Shown: positions 12,901 to 22,630 of the stretch, in pieces | Layout of the letters: each line of letters opens with the position of its first letter | Position numbering within the stretch: the stretch's first letter is position 1 | Assembly (NCBI GenBank): GCA_027574665.1 | Contig: CM050657.1 | Location: forward strand, 17,289,700-17,353,699 | Direction: 5' to 3' | Length of the DNA stretch: 64,000 bases | Source of the DNA: Rhynochetos jubatus | Lineage: Eukaryota; Chordata; Aves; Eurypygiformes; Rhynochetidae | Notes under the pieces: generated by a model | What the model was told of the DNA's origin: nothing | The model's input: the letters and a program-made list of their open reading frames with translations, nothing else | Database searches by the model: none | Translations under genes and position numbers: made by a program

Positions 12901-15900
12901 CAGATACACTCTGACCTGGTGGAAACTTATGCATTGCCAAAACAAATTGCCGCCATTTCTGAAAAGGTAAAAACCTCTTAGAGCAAATACAAAGATTAGA
13001 TACTTGTGCCAGCTCAGTAAATCCTTCTTTGGTACAGCTTCATAGGCTCAGTTGAATTATACCATAGGTGAATTTGACCTGTTGGTGCCAATTTAGGCCA
13101 CTAGAAGTTTAGGTATATGAGGTGTCATTTCTTCAGTTGAGTATGGTAACAGGTCTTATGTTACCGTATGTAGAAAATAGCCTGAACAAAGTCGTCACTA
13201 AAATTATCTGAAGGGACCATGTTCTGTTTTGATTCTCTATGGGCTAGTCGTTTGAGTAATTTTCCATCCTGAGTGTGACTCAAAGCTCATGAAATACTAT
13301 GGGGATTTTGCAATTGATTTCTGTGGGTTTTGTGATTGGGAGCTTATTTACTTTATTTATAAAATGGCTTTCTGGAAGCCCAGTTACTCATTACAGTGAA
13401 AACCCTTTGCAGAAAATTATCCACCGAAGCTATTTGTTCTGGGATTAAAAAAAAAAAAAGATACAACAAACCATTCCCCCTTCAGCAGAGAGTCCTTTGC
13501 ATTTTCTAACCATAAGTCCTTCTTTCATCTCCAAGCCTTTGATGATTCAATGGGTCATGGGGACACAATGGTGAAGAAGGAAATATTTGAGTACATTTCA
13601 AACACACTCAAACTTTGTGGGTTTAAAATGTACTTACAGACCTGAGGCTGGTCAAAATCTCCTGTGTTTTCTGTTATGGTTCTTTTGAATCATCCAGGCA
13701 GCACCCGAAGCATGTGAACCGCACACCTCTGAGCCCTGGCACCACCATAACATGGACATAGTAGTACACGTGGAAGAAGTTCCTCTTCTACTGTCTGCAA
13801 AATGGCAGGTGAGCAACATCAGCATCACTTTGGGCTCTAGCAAATCCACCATTCATTTAAGCTGAAACCACCAAGTTTCACTCAACCTTGGAAAAAAGCA
13901 CTGTGTGTCAGACAAACCGTATAACTTACATTCACCAACAGGGACAAAGAAATAGAGTTAGGACAGATGTAAAATCATACATAAACACAGCAGAAACAAG
14001 AAAATAGGTTTAATTATAAACTCCCTGAAACGGAAATTGAATTTGTATTTAAATGATGAGTCATAGTCCGGAAAAACACATATGGTGTGGGTTTTTATAG
14101 CAGAAATTTTGCTAAGATGTACTGCAGTTAATACTCTCCCATACCTAAGGCCCCTTGAGGTTTCTTCATCCAACTGTAATTTACATTTTTAGATGTCCAT
14201 GGTTTCTTTTCAAAACCATCCTTTAAAGCTTGTCAATGTTTTCCTAGTTGGAAATGAAATGGTAATTCAGCCTGTCAAATTTTTCTCTAGTGTTGTGGAG
14301 AAAAAATATATTGTGATCTGGCAGATGCAACTGCCTTCAAAGAAGTAATGTAGAGTAATAATCTAATGCTACTTTTCTATTATTATTTATCAAACTGTAT
14401 TTAACTCTGAGAGCTGCTATTAGGATTTGCATTGCTCCCAAATGGAAGTAGGCAGGAAGGCCGAGATTGTCACGCAGTTCCAGCACATTAACTGATCACA
14501 CAGCATAACTTATGTCAGTGTGTAGACATAAACCAGAAACGGTGCAATCGCTCACTAATGTCACCAGAGCAGCTAGGACATAAAAGGGATACAAATGGAC
14601 AATTTAAAAACAAATAGCTAATTGAGAATGGTTAGAAATACTTCCCGTGTGGCCTTGAGCCAAGAAATGTGCAATGAGAGGTAAGAAAGGATGGGCTGAA
14701 GGGTGTGTTGTAGAAATGATCTATGTGGCAGCTGACTGGCCAGGCGGATCTCCTGCGCTTGCCTGCCATGGTAAATAAAGCTAAATAGAGCTCTGCTTTG
14801 GGGGTCATGCTCGGAGCAGTCGTATGGTTGCTCTTTTGCAAATATTTGTTATTCAAAGCCCAGAACAGGAAGGTGGTAGCCTGGTGCACCTCACTAAGGG
14901 CTGTTTTCTCCTGAATCCCTGCCAGGAGTCAGTCTGGGAACACATGCCGAGGCGTGCGGTGGCGTGGCACGTGCCGGTGAGTGATGCACCGATGCCGACA
15001 CAGCCCAGGAGACACGGTGAGTAACTGCTGTTCCTCCTCCTCCCAGCTCGTGCCTGCGCAGGAGAGGTGCCCTTTTGCTCTGTATGGTACTGGGAACGCC
15101 TGCTATTACCAGACTTCACATTTTTACCCCCAAATGCCCTGGTTTTGGGGGACGTGATATGCTGTGCAGACTATTTTGCCACTGACAGGGCAGCCTCAGC
15201 ATCTCCTTAGCTGGAGCAGCAGCGGTGGCCTGCACGCATGTCTGTGCTGCTCCGTGGGGAGGATTTCATGTACGTGTGAACTTTTGGCACAGCCCGGGGA
15301 CCTCTCGCTGCTCAGTGATCTGGAAGAGCACTGTGCTTAGCTGGCTGATTTTGGATCCCAGGGCTGCACTGCCACAATTAGCTGACTGCTGTGGTGTGTT
15401 TAAGTACCGATCACAGCATCCCAGACACTACGCATCTAGGTGACTCCATCCAATGCTTAGGATAACCTGTGATAACTCCTTAAATATGACACTGAGGGGG
15501 GCAGTTTGTTTTTAAAGAAGTCCCAGCTGTCAGAATATGGGGTCTCTCTGCCCTGTGCAAAGACATTTAATAGAAAGCAAGCCTTCAAGGACAAAAGGTC
15601 TTCACTCTTCTGATCGTTTCCAAACTGAAGTTCTCCCCTGCTAAATCTCCGTGTTCCTTTTGCCAAATTGCTCAGAGGATATGGGCTGGCTCCTCTCCCT
15701 GGGCTCAGCTGCCAGAGAGAAAGTCTCAGCTGTGACTGTGCCTGCTGGGGACAGAGCAGAGATTTCCCTTTCCATACCCCTGCAGTGTGGGGATCCCTCT
15801 GCAATGTGGTCAGAAGCTCCTTACGTGATCTCCAGAGGAAGGTTCACGGGAGGACCCGTGTGATGAAATTAGTCCACCCAGGTTACATTTGTCTGCCTGA

Positions 15901-18900
15901 ACGTGAGACAGTCAAGGAGAATTACAGTGCTGGTTTAAGCCTATAGGACTTAATAAGAGATTCTACCTCTCCTGCAGAATAACTCATATTTGCTGCAGCC
16001 AAGACCTCTCTGCTATTGTGAGGGACATGACCTTTCAGCACTCGGTTATAAGAGGGTTGAGGCATTCCATAAGCATCCTATGTGCTCTGTGCTCTGCTGG
16101 TGCAGGTCTGCTCAGCAGCTCCGGGGATATGATAAATTTATTGGCATGTATTAGGAACAGTCCGGCCTGCAACTGAGCACTGCCATGTAGCTCAGAAGAG
16201 GCTGAAGTACTGCTTCTTCTGACCCGGTATAACAGCTCTTGTTTTGCTCCAACATGGGTAGATCTAAGAGCACTGCAAAGAGGGTCTAGTTTCCTCCCTG
16301 CAGACCTAGAATAACCAAGCGCCAGCGATTACTTTTTTTTTTTTAAACATACACTAATCACCTACCCTCAAATTCCTTCCCTTGCAAATAGACCATGCTG
16401 TGGCACTGAGGGAGAGGGAGACGCTGCCTCCTCCAGCACTGTGCAGTCATGGGGCTTGTCAGATGGGATACCTGCCTGCCTGAATTATTCAGAGTGACAT
16501 TGAATTCTCACTCAATTCTCCGATATCACAGTTATTATGCAGATGTCACTCAAATTACCTCACGTAGAGGTGTTTATTGATATTGGAAATCCTTGAATGT
16601 AAGGGTCAAAAAACCTCCTGTATCTTACCTACAGAATTCCCAATGCTCAGGGACTTTGCTGCTCAGATGCCAATTTCTTTGCCTTTTTCTTTACAGGGTA
16701 TATTTAGCTGCATCAATTTTTGTTATTAGAGATACGGCAACAGGAAATCTCTCTGGAGCTCTCACAAAAGTCTCAGCGATGGTTGTAGAAGGATTCCTAT
16801 CAATATGAGCAGATTTCATTCACTCAACTCCTTCCCTCTTCCCCTCCAAGCTGGGCTGAACCAAACCAGTGCTTTGGTTTTCCAAGCTTCCAATGCTGTG
16901 GAAAGCATAATTGAGAGCTGAGAAAGAATGAAAGCCTGATTAGGTTTCTGAAACCTAAAAAGTGGCAGTTGGGGAACAGCAGATGTCTAAACCAGCAAAG
17001 AAATACATAAAATTTGGGCTCGCTCCTGCAAAAGCAGATTCCTGAGGCCTTCCACCCAGGAAGAGGCAATTCATCCACAGCAAGTGACCCATTGCTGCCC
17101 AGGGTATTACAGGGTGAAACCCCATGAAAGTCAGCCATCATTGCATGTGTTAGGTGACAAGTTTGCTGCCCCAGCTGACAATCTTCCTGTCTCAAATTTA
17201 AAGAACAAATCTTCCTAGGAAAGGGTCATTTAGGGGAAGTAGTTTCTCTAAAATGCACCCTCTGTTCAATACAGTGATGCTGCTGGTGACCTTACACGTG
17301 TTAAAATCACTGCCAGACTGGCGGATGAGTTTCTCCCACCAGCAACACTTGCTCTGTGTTCACACCTCTCTTCTGCAGTCCTGAGGCTGTGGTCAGCACT
17401 CTCCTGTTTCCATTTTCTCTTCCTCCTTTTCCCTCTTGCATTTTATTAATCATTCACAGGCTATGAACTATTCCTTCTGCATGGCTCTACAGGAACACCT
17501 GGGAAATACACTCACCCATCGGCTTGAAAAGGCACCTGAAATTACCATGGCTGGTGCGTAAGATGTAGGGAGATGCTGCTCCCTACATCCTTATTTCTGC
17601 AGGCAGAGCGGAGCTCTGCCCTGGGTTGAAGCTGACCAGATGCCAATGAGCCCTGTTCAGCACAGTGCTTGGCCCAAGTTAATAAGTCCCACGGAAAGGC
17701 ATGGTGTGAGCTGAAGGCCATGTTAATCAGGAGCACGTGGCTTCCAGCCAGCCCACAGTGTGGGCAGATATCTCCTACAAGCATCTAACCTTGGACCATT
17801 CTGCCCATGACAGTGTTTTAACACAGAAGAACATTACCCTGGGGAAAATTCAATTGAAGGGCAGACTTACGGAATTACATGAGGCAGTTAGATAACCTGC
17901 TCCAATCCAAAGTCCATGGAAACCTGCTGCCAAGCTGGCCTTTGTGGCTTCTAAATATCTGCTTGGGATCAGACTATCAGAAGAGCTGAACACCTATGCA
18001 GCCTTTGCAGGAAAGTTCAGCGAATGGGCCAATTCTCCAAAGAAACTCAGCGTCCTGAGGGCAGGTCTGCTGCCTGAACTCATCAGTGCATTTTCCTGAG
18101 CAGCTGCCAGCAGTAATGTCTCATTAGAATAACTGAAGAGTGTGTTTTGCTAATTGGCACTGTAGGTACATTGACCTCTGTTTTTGTTCTACTGGAGTCT
18201 GATTTTTTGTGATTACATTTAATAGTGACTGCAAGGGGAACTGAAGGAGAGGAGAGAAGGGGGAAAGAAAAGAAAAAAGAAAGGCAAATGTGTCCAGTTG
18301 TGACAAGACAAGCTGTCCAGCAATTCTCACTACAAAGGAGAGAAATTTTGGAAGGATGAGTCTGAGTGTTACTGACAATTGTTCTTTCATTAGTGATATT
18401 TAACTTCTTTCGTTCCCAACAGAGTACTGCCTTTGTCTGGGGACTTAAAACCTCTCCTTCCCTTCTGTGCAATTCCCTGCTCTCCTGGGAGATCCAGTAA
18501 CCCATTTATTCCTCTGTTTCCTTCAGCCTATTCCCTCCAGCAACACCACTTAAGTGGGCTACCAGGTCACTTCCAAGCTACTTGTCATCCCCCAGCCACT
18601 GCGCGATGTGTTGCGCACACACTCACCCTCACACACATGCACATACCGACAGAAAACATCTCTGACAGCTGGATGCACTATCCAGATGTGTAAAAGTTAC
18701 ACAGGGCACTGATCTGGCTTGGGGTGAGGAGGCATTGTGTGTGTGTTGTCTAGAGTGGGGTGTGGGAGTGGTGTGGGCTGATGACTGGACACAGGACACC
18801 TGCAAACAGCATAAAGGCTTCACAGAGGTTGGAGCTGGGGCTGAAAACTTGTGGCTGGGGATTAGTGTGTATGCCGACCTCAGAGATGGTCAGGATGTGC

Positions 18901-19218
18901 TGGTGATGTCCTGGGGACAAGGAAGGCCCTGGATATGGCTGTAGTATTGTCCCTCCACTCTGTTTTGGCTTGGCATGTTAACTCTGGCACTCATCGGCTG
19001 GTACTGGTGTTGATAGAGCAGTAGTCAGGGGAGAGAGAGGCAAGGGATGGACACCCTTTGCATCCCTTCTAATTCTCTAGTACTGCCACTGAAAAGAAGC
19101 TACAGGCCACACTCCTAATGATTCAAACCCCATAAGGGACAGTCAGCATTGATGCCATTTACCTTTTCTCATCATGTCTGTAAGATGTAGAGCTCCGGCC
19201 ACTGGTCCAAATAAACAT
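3665..19218 (-). CDS. KCNMB2: BK channel beta-2 subunit, complete four-exon coding gene (join 19163-19218, 12595-12765, 10084-10279, 3665-3949)
   Basis: Auxiliary beta-2 subunit of the calcium- and voltage-activated BK potassium channel. In the plasma membrane it binds the pore subunit (KCNMA1), raises apparent calcium sensitivity and gives rapid N-type inactivation. The joined exons (56+171+196+285 nt) encode 235 residues plus TAA, the length I recall for the human protein. Visible parts: the FIW inactivation triplet at residues 2-4; a cytoplasmic linker to about 46; first membrane segment about 47-70; an extracellular loop about 71-194 with N-glycosylation sequons at N88, N96 and N119 and cysteines at 84, 97, 101, 105, 113, 142, 148 and 174; second membrane segment about 195-217; and a short tail ending RIQRINR. 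Residues read SFSCGPDCWK and CSYIPKCGKN in the loop, typical of this subunit. Every junction has AG/GT ends and phases agree. There are no breaks, so I take the gene as functional. KCNMB1, KCNMB3 and KCNMB4 fit worse because they lack the FIW start or these loop sequences. Confidence 0.97.
6018..6118 (-). mobile_element. CR1 LINE 3'-end fragment
   Basis: The plus strand reads like the complement of the CR1 3' region: caccttccactagcccagg, then gttgctccaagcctcatcc, cagcctggccttgaacac, ttccagggatggggcatcc and tctctgggcaacctgt. The element is therefore on the minus strand. It is 5'-truncated, as CR1 copies usually are, lacks the terminal octamer repeats, and seems moderately diverged. It is noncoding. 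Confidence 0.9.
7152..7159 (+). promoter_or_regulatory. TATA-box-like site after a GC-rich stretch (weak)
   Basis: TATAAATA is preceded by cccctccccgggc, a core-promoter-like arrangement with a start expected near 7183 on the plus strand. It lies in a KCNMB2 intron, antisense to the gene. There is no supporting exon, so it may be chance. Confidence 0.2.
7995..8010 (+). repeat. T16 homopolymer
   Basis: Run of 16 T followed by gttttgttta, within a KCNMB2 intron. No flanking element or target-site duplication was recognised. Confidence 0.9.
10084..10279 (-). CDS. KCNMB2: KCNMB2 coding exon 3 (extracellular loop, first half)
   Basis: This exon of 196 nt covers residues 76-141. The acceptor reads ttttcctacttag and the donor follows a GAG codon as GTAGGA, leaving phase 0. 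It carries the sequons N88 (NAS), N96 (NCS) and N119 (NLT) and cysteines 84, 97, 101, 105 and 113. In the family these cysteines form disulphides that shape the loop over the pore entrance and affect toxin access. The open frame runs past both splice sites (10054-10440), but only the part between them matches the family. Confidence 0.97.
10280..12594 (-). other. KCNMB2: KCNMB2 intron between coding exons 2 and 3
   Basis: Intron of 2.3 kb with GTAATT donor and tacttag acceptor. It carries no recognised repeat. A minus-strand open frame of 99 codons at 11302-11601 has a protein-like composition but no recognised family. Frames at 10554-11040 on the plus strand look like chance. Confidence 0.9.
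11302..11601 (-). other. Unrecognised 99-codon open frame inside a KCNMB2 intron
   Basis: Same strand as KCNMB2. The middle reads IKEHLLFQIALPDLSAI and then VERDYLYYKLCGKLPEDI, with a balanced mix of hydrophobic and charged residues, unlike the low-complexity chance frames nearby. An acceptor-like tttacatccaag (exon start near 11576) and a weak GTATCA donor-like site near 11369 could bound an exon of about 200 nt. I do not recognise the family. It could be a lineage-specific exon, a fragment of a retroposed gene or chance. Confidence 0.2.
12595..12765 (-). CDS. KCNMB2: KCNMB2 coding exon 2 (linker and first membrane segment)
   Basis: This exon of 171 nt covers residues 19-76. The acceptor reads ttttcaacctcag and the donor is GTAATT. 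One base completes the Arg19 codon and two bases begin the Ser76 codon. It encodes the basic cytoplasmic linker (NIYQKIRDHDLLDKRK...), the family sequence KAGEDRAILLG just before the membrane, and the hydrophobic segment at about residues 47-70. The plus-strand open frame across 12339-12734 is only a shadow of this exon. Confidence 0.96.
13447..13459 (+). repeat. A13 homopolymer
   Basis: A run of 13 A within KCNMB2 intron 1, with no recognisable element upstream. Confidence 0.9.
18243..18284 (+). repeat. 42-nt pure purine tract
   Basis: Every base from 18243 to 18284 is A or G. Read on the minus strand it is a polypyrimidine tract ending in cttcag at 18241, so it forms an excellent splice-acceptor-like sequence in the KCNMB2 direction about 920 nt below the coding exon 1 donor. 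No matching donor was identified. Confidence 0.85.
18615..18647 (+). repeat. Imperfect CA-rich microsatellite
   Basis: Interrupted CA repeat (gcacacactcaccctcacac and on). A TG-rich tract lies about 90 nt further on, so the two could pair imperfectly. Confidence 0.7.
18736..18776 (+). repeat. Imperfect TG-rich microsatellite
   Basis: A (TG)5-6 core at 18736-18747 followed by interrupted GTGGGG/TGTGG sequence. Complementary in character to the CA-rich tract at 18615-18647. Confidence 0.7.
19163..19218 (-). CDS. KCNMB2: KCNMB2 coding exon 1 (inactivation ball)
   Basis: First coding exon, 18 codons plus two bases, reading MFIWTSGRSSTSYRHDEK and the first two bases of an arginine codon. It ends at a GTAAAT donor. 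It is too short to stand out as an open frame and was found by looking for the conserved N terminus on the minus strand. Residues 2-4 (Phe-Ile-Trp) are the hydrophobic tip that, in the characterised family member, enters the inner pore and inactivates BK channels. The following Ser/Thr/Arg/Lys-rich stretch is the flexible chain. The start is fixed by homology: the ATG lies directly before the FIW triplet and has A at -3. Confidence 0.95.
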
Positions 19219-19273
19219 TTTAGAGGGTTGCCCAGTGTTGGCTTTGCTTGCTGCAGTGGGACGATGGAAGGAC
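19219..19273 (-). other. KCNMB2: KCNMB2 5' UTR part of the first coding exon (inferred)
   Basis: Above the start codon the minus strand has two possible acceptors. A pyrimidine-rich tcttcctccag would start the exon at 19273. A weaker cactgcag would start it at 19250. Either gives a short leader (55 or 32 nt) and implies at least one more upstream non-coding exon. The leader ends CTCTAAAATG, so a TAA sits one base before the start codon. Which acceptor is used cannot be settled from sequence. Confidence 0.5.
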
Positions 19274-19961
19274 CTGGAGGAAGAGGGATAATCTTTGTCA
19301 CTGCCCATTCAACCTGGCAGACCACATCACATCCAAAGTGCCAAATCCCCCATGGCCGTGCCCAGTGTGCTCTGAAGATGGACCGTTTTTTAACTCAAGG
19401 TGAGATGTAAAATAATGGGGATGACAGAATAGCGTGTGGGAACGAAGGATAAATGTTGCTAGACCCGCTGGTAAAATGTGATCCTGGCTAATTAGGTTTA
19501 GCTATGCTCCACACTGCAGAGGATTTGGTGCATGGACAAGAAATTATCAGTATTTTCAGAAAAGGTAATCGCTGCATTCAATGCTCTTACGGCAGTATTT
19601 TGGGGGTAGAAAGGGGCTACTGTTTAAGCACACACACGTTCATTACAGCTTAGCGGTTGTACAGCAGCTCTCAGTGCGATGAGGCGCTCAAAGAAGGTGT
19701 CTGAATGAGGCACAAGTATGATACGTAAATGCAGCATTTTGTGGTAATGTAACTGATGTGACAAAGATGGCTTTTTCCAGAGAGAAATCACTGTTCCAAG
19801 GTTATTTGGTCAGGCCAGTTAGACTCCTGCCCAGGGGCTTCTTTGTTTCATAGCGGGATATGAGACCTGCTGCCTTCTCTCAGGGTCTTCTGAAGAGGGG
19901 AAAAGTCTGAGGGGTTTAATTTTAAGGACTCAATTTGAGGCCTGTACTTCAGTTAGATATC

Positions 19962-20010
19962 ATAGAATCAGAAATACAGAGTTGAATGAATCTCTAGAAG
20001 CATTGTTGCT
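19962..20010 (-). mobile_element. Possible decayed CR1 3' tail
   Basis: The plus strand has atcatagaatcagaaatac followed by gaatctctagaagcat, which resembles the complement of the CR1 3' terminus (catagaatca... cctctagaggtcat). It is heavily diverged and could be chance. Confidence 0.4.
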
Positions 20011-20325
20011 CTCTTACCTTAATTCGAGGCGTGTTCACTGTATCTATGTTATTGCTAGCAGATTTTGGTTACCCTAGCTCAACAGAATGGGAACAACCAT
20101 CTTTCCAGATGGTAACTTCATTGCAAGGCTGGAAGCAAAGGCTGTGTTGGACCTGCTTGTGGGGCTACAGCTCCCCTCATAGCTCCTCCTAATCTCCTCC
20201 TGGTTTTAGTGAGGCTCAGTTAAAATCTCAATCTCTGAGAATTCAGCCCTTCTTGGTGAGGGCTGTATTTTGCATTATTGCATGGGACAGCACTTTGTAC
20301 TTTTACTGCATTCAGAGAATGCCTT

Positions 20326-20345
20326 AAAAAAAAAAAAAAAAAAAA
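20326..20345 (+). repeat. A20 homopolymer
   Basis: Twenty consecutive A. The sequence before it (ctgcattcagagaatgcctt) shows no poly(A) signal or recognised gene, so a processed pseudogene is not supported. Confidence 0.9.
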
Positions 20346-21240
20346 TATTCCAGATACCAACTGCTTTAATGCTGAAGTTTTTCATACACTTGGGGCCATT
20401 TTTCAGCTCACTTGAAAATAAACCTGGCTGTTGATGCTGTCAGCAGAGAAGACACATGAATTCCTCAGTGCTCTTCACCCGAAAAAGTCTGTAATGTCAC
20501 TATCTACATAATCATGCTAAGGGCTGATTTCAGTATTTGCATAGTGGTGAACCTGAGAGAATACTTAAATCCTGTAGAGGTGGCTGCAGGGGAAGCCTGT
20601 CATGGACGGGAGCCAAAATCCAACCATATGCAGATAGGCTGATAGGTGCCAAGGCACCGGCTCTCCATCTGCAGTCAGCCCAGAGCCCCACGGGGTCTGT
20701 GGCACAAACCCAGGCCAAACTCACAAACTGGGAAAAGTGGCTGAGCTGGTGACCCTGTCACCTCTGCCCTGCTGGGATCCTGCTGCTCCCTGTTGCTGTG
20801 ATGCTCAGGGATGCTGACGCGGGACCGGGGCTTGCAGACAGGGACCTTGCTTGAAATAACAGATGGTGATACCTGGCAAAGCTGTTGTGCTGCGTTCATG
20901 CACGGCAAATCAGACAAGAAGCTGGACCAAAGGAGGGGAGGCAGTTTAGCAGGTGAAATAGCATCTAGCAGGATCTAATCAATATAACCACTAAGAAGTG
21001 TTTTTATAGTGATCACGGCCAGAAATTCGGCTTGCAGGGCCTTGGCTCTAATGCTTAGTCTGGTATGTAAGATTGCACCTACGCTACCCCAGACAGCACA
21101 ACAGTGACTGCCAAGCCTGTGCTTCTGCATTGGGCAATGCAGGAGGGCTCAGAGCAACTGTCCAAAGGCCTGGAGGCCACATTGGATATTGGACTGACAC
21201 CTGTCCTAGACTGAGCCCCTTAAAGATAGAAAATAAGATT

Positions 21241-21275
21241 TTATATAGATATATATGTGTATGTATATATATATT
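21241..21275. repeat. TA/TATG microsatellite
   Basis: Alternating TA with TATG and TAGA variants over about 35 nt (ttatatagatatatatgtgt and on). Confidence 0.85.
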
Positions 21276-22605
21276 TGCCACTGCACCCTTTGGGATATCA
21301 TAGGTGAGTGGCATGGCAGGAAAGCCTGTCTGGCTATGCTGCCACAACCTGAGCCATCCCAGAGCCATCAGGAGATGATGGTGAATGCTGTTAGAGAGCC
21401 TGTTCTTAATTAAGCAAAACTTAGGCACACATTAGAGGTGATGAGCAGCTTCTGCTGCCTGCCTGAGCTGACAGGGACACCTGGGCAGGACTGCCTGGGC
21501 AGGGAGGCAGGTTCACAAGCTCCAGAGCAAATTGCAGGAGTACTGCTAGGGTGAGAGCTGAGGGAGACAGGTCTGTCCCCTGAGGGGATGCCAGAGGAGG
21601 AAAAGGGGTGTCTTTCTTCCCCTCCGAAGCCAGAGTGATTTCAGACTCTCTTACAATGCCAGTACCCTAGAGCAGTCCGTGTGTGACAGCATTAATGCTG
21701 CCGGCATCAGCAGTTGGGCAACCCAAGGGTAACTGTCAATATTTAACACACAATTACACACCTAATCTTGTGCAAATTTGTTAAACTGATGACATCACAG
21801 CAGAGGTCAGATGTAAGTGCTTAATGTCTGTGTTTCCTTTAGGTGGGGGTGAGCTGTGAGGTAAGAGCCTTTTGCAAAACAGTAACAACACGAACTCCCC
21901 CAGACCCTCCCTTGATGGCCTTTGGAGGGCTGGTAACCCAGAATGGTTACAACCTACGCGACTGTGTCCTGCTCCACCAGGTCAGTTAGCAAAGTTCCAC
22001 ACCTTTCTCCTCCCCCAAGTCAATCCCAGGCAGTACTGTGAACTCTATTCCTTCCCTGTCCTTTCTTTCTCCTTTGAGAAAACAGATAGCACTGCCTTTT
22101 TTTTTTCCCCATTGCCTCTCTGAGTCAGCTGCTGGCAATATATTTTTATCATGCAACAAGTAATTAGCCTGTGAAACTCGTTACTGCATGACATCAGTCT
22201 AGCATTTAGAGTAAAAGTGGACTGTGCTATTGCCTAAACAGACGGAGCACCTAAAGTCATGACAACACCTGATAAAAACAGTTTGGAAGAGGTGCTTCGA
22301 GCTGCTTTTGACTATCAGGAGGCTGTGCGGGATATTCCTGTAGGGCAGGTTACCAGCCAACTGCTTTTCTTGGTGTCACTTTTGTTAGTTGGGATGCTGC
22401 ATTGGACTCTGAGCTTTCTGCTGGACTTTGCCTGAACATCGCTGTCTCCTTCATTATCTACCCTGTGTGGCATCAACACTCTTGATTCTCGGCGTGGTTG
22501 ACACAGAGACAGGCAAGGAGGCCATGCTTTGTGTTTTACAAAACACAACTTGTTCTTGGTGTTTAGATCTATTATGAATAATGCACAATGTTTAAGAGAG
22601 AAATC

Positions 22606-22630
22606 ATAGAAGCATAGAATCATGCAGAGT
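22606..22630 (-). mobile_element. Possible CR1 terminal octamer remnant
   Basis: The plus strand reads aatcatagaagcatagaatc, close to the repeated octamer that ends CR1 elements (complement of ATTCTATG units). The following sequence does not clearly continue as CR1, so only the terminus may remain. Confidence 0.4.

Larger units (their letters stand above)
12766..19162 (-). other. KCNMB2: KCNMB2 intron between coding exons 1 and 2
   Basis: Intron of 6.4 kb with GTAAAT donor and aacctcag acceptor. It contains an A13 run (13447-13459), a CpG-rich patch with two GTGAGT donors on the plus strand (about 14940-15020), a strong plus-strand acceptor at 16696, a 42-nt polypurine tract (18243-18284) and CA-rich and TG-rich simple sequence at 18615-18776. 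No gene of its own is recognised. Confidence 0.9.

Noticed and set aside
20326-20345. A20 run as the tail of a processed pseudogene or SINE
   Set aside because: No poly(A) signal, gene-like sequence or target-site duplication recognised next to it.
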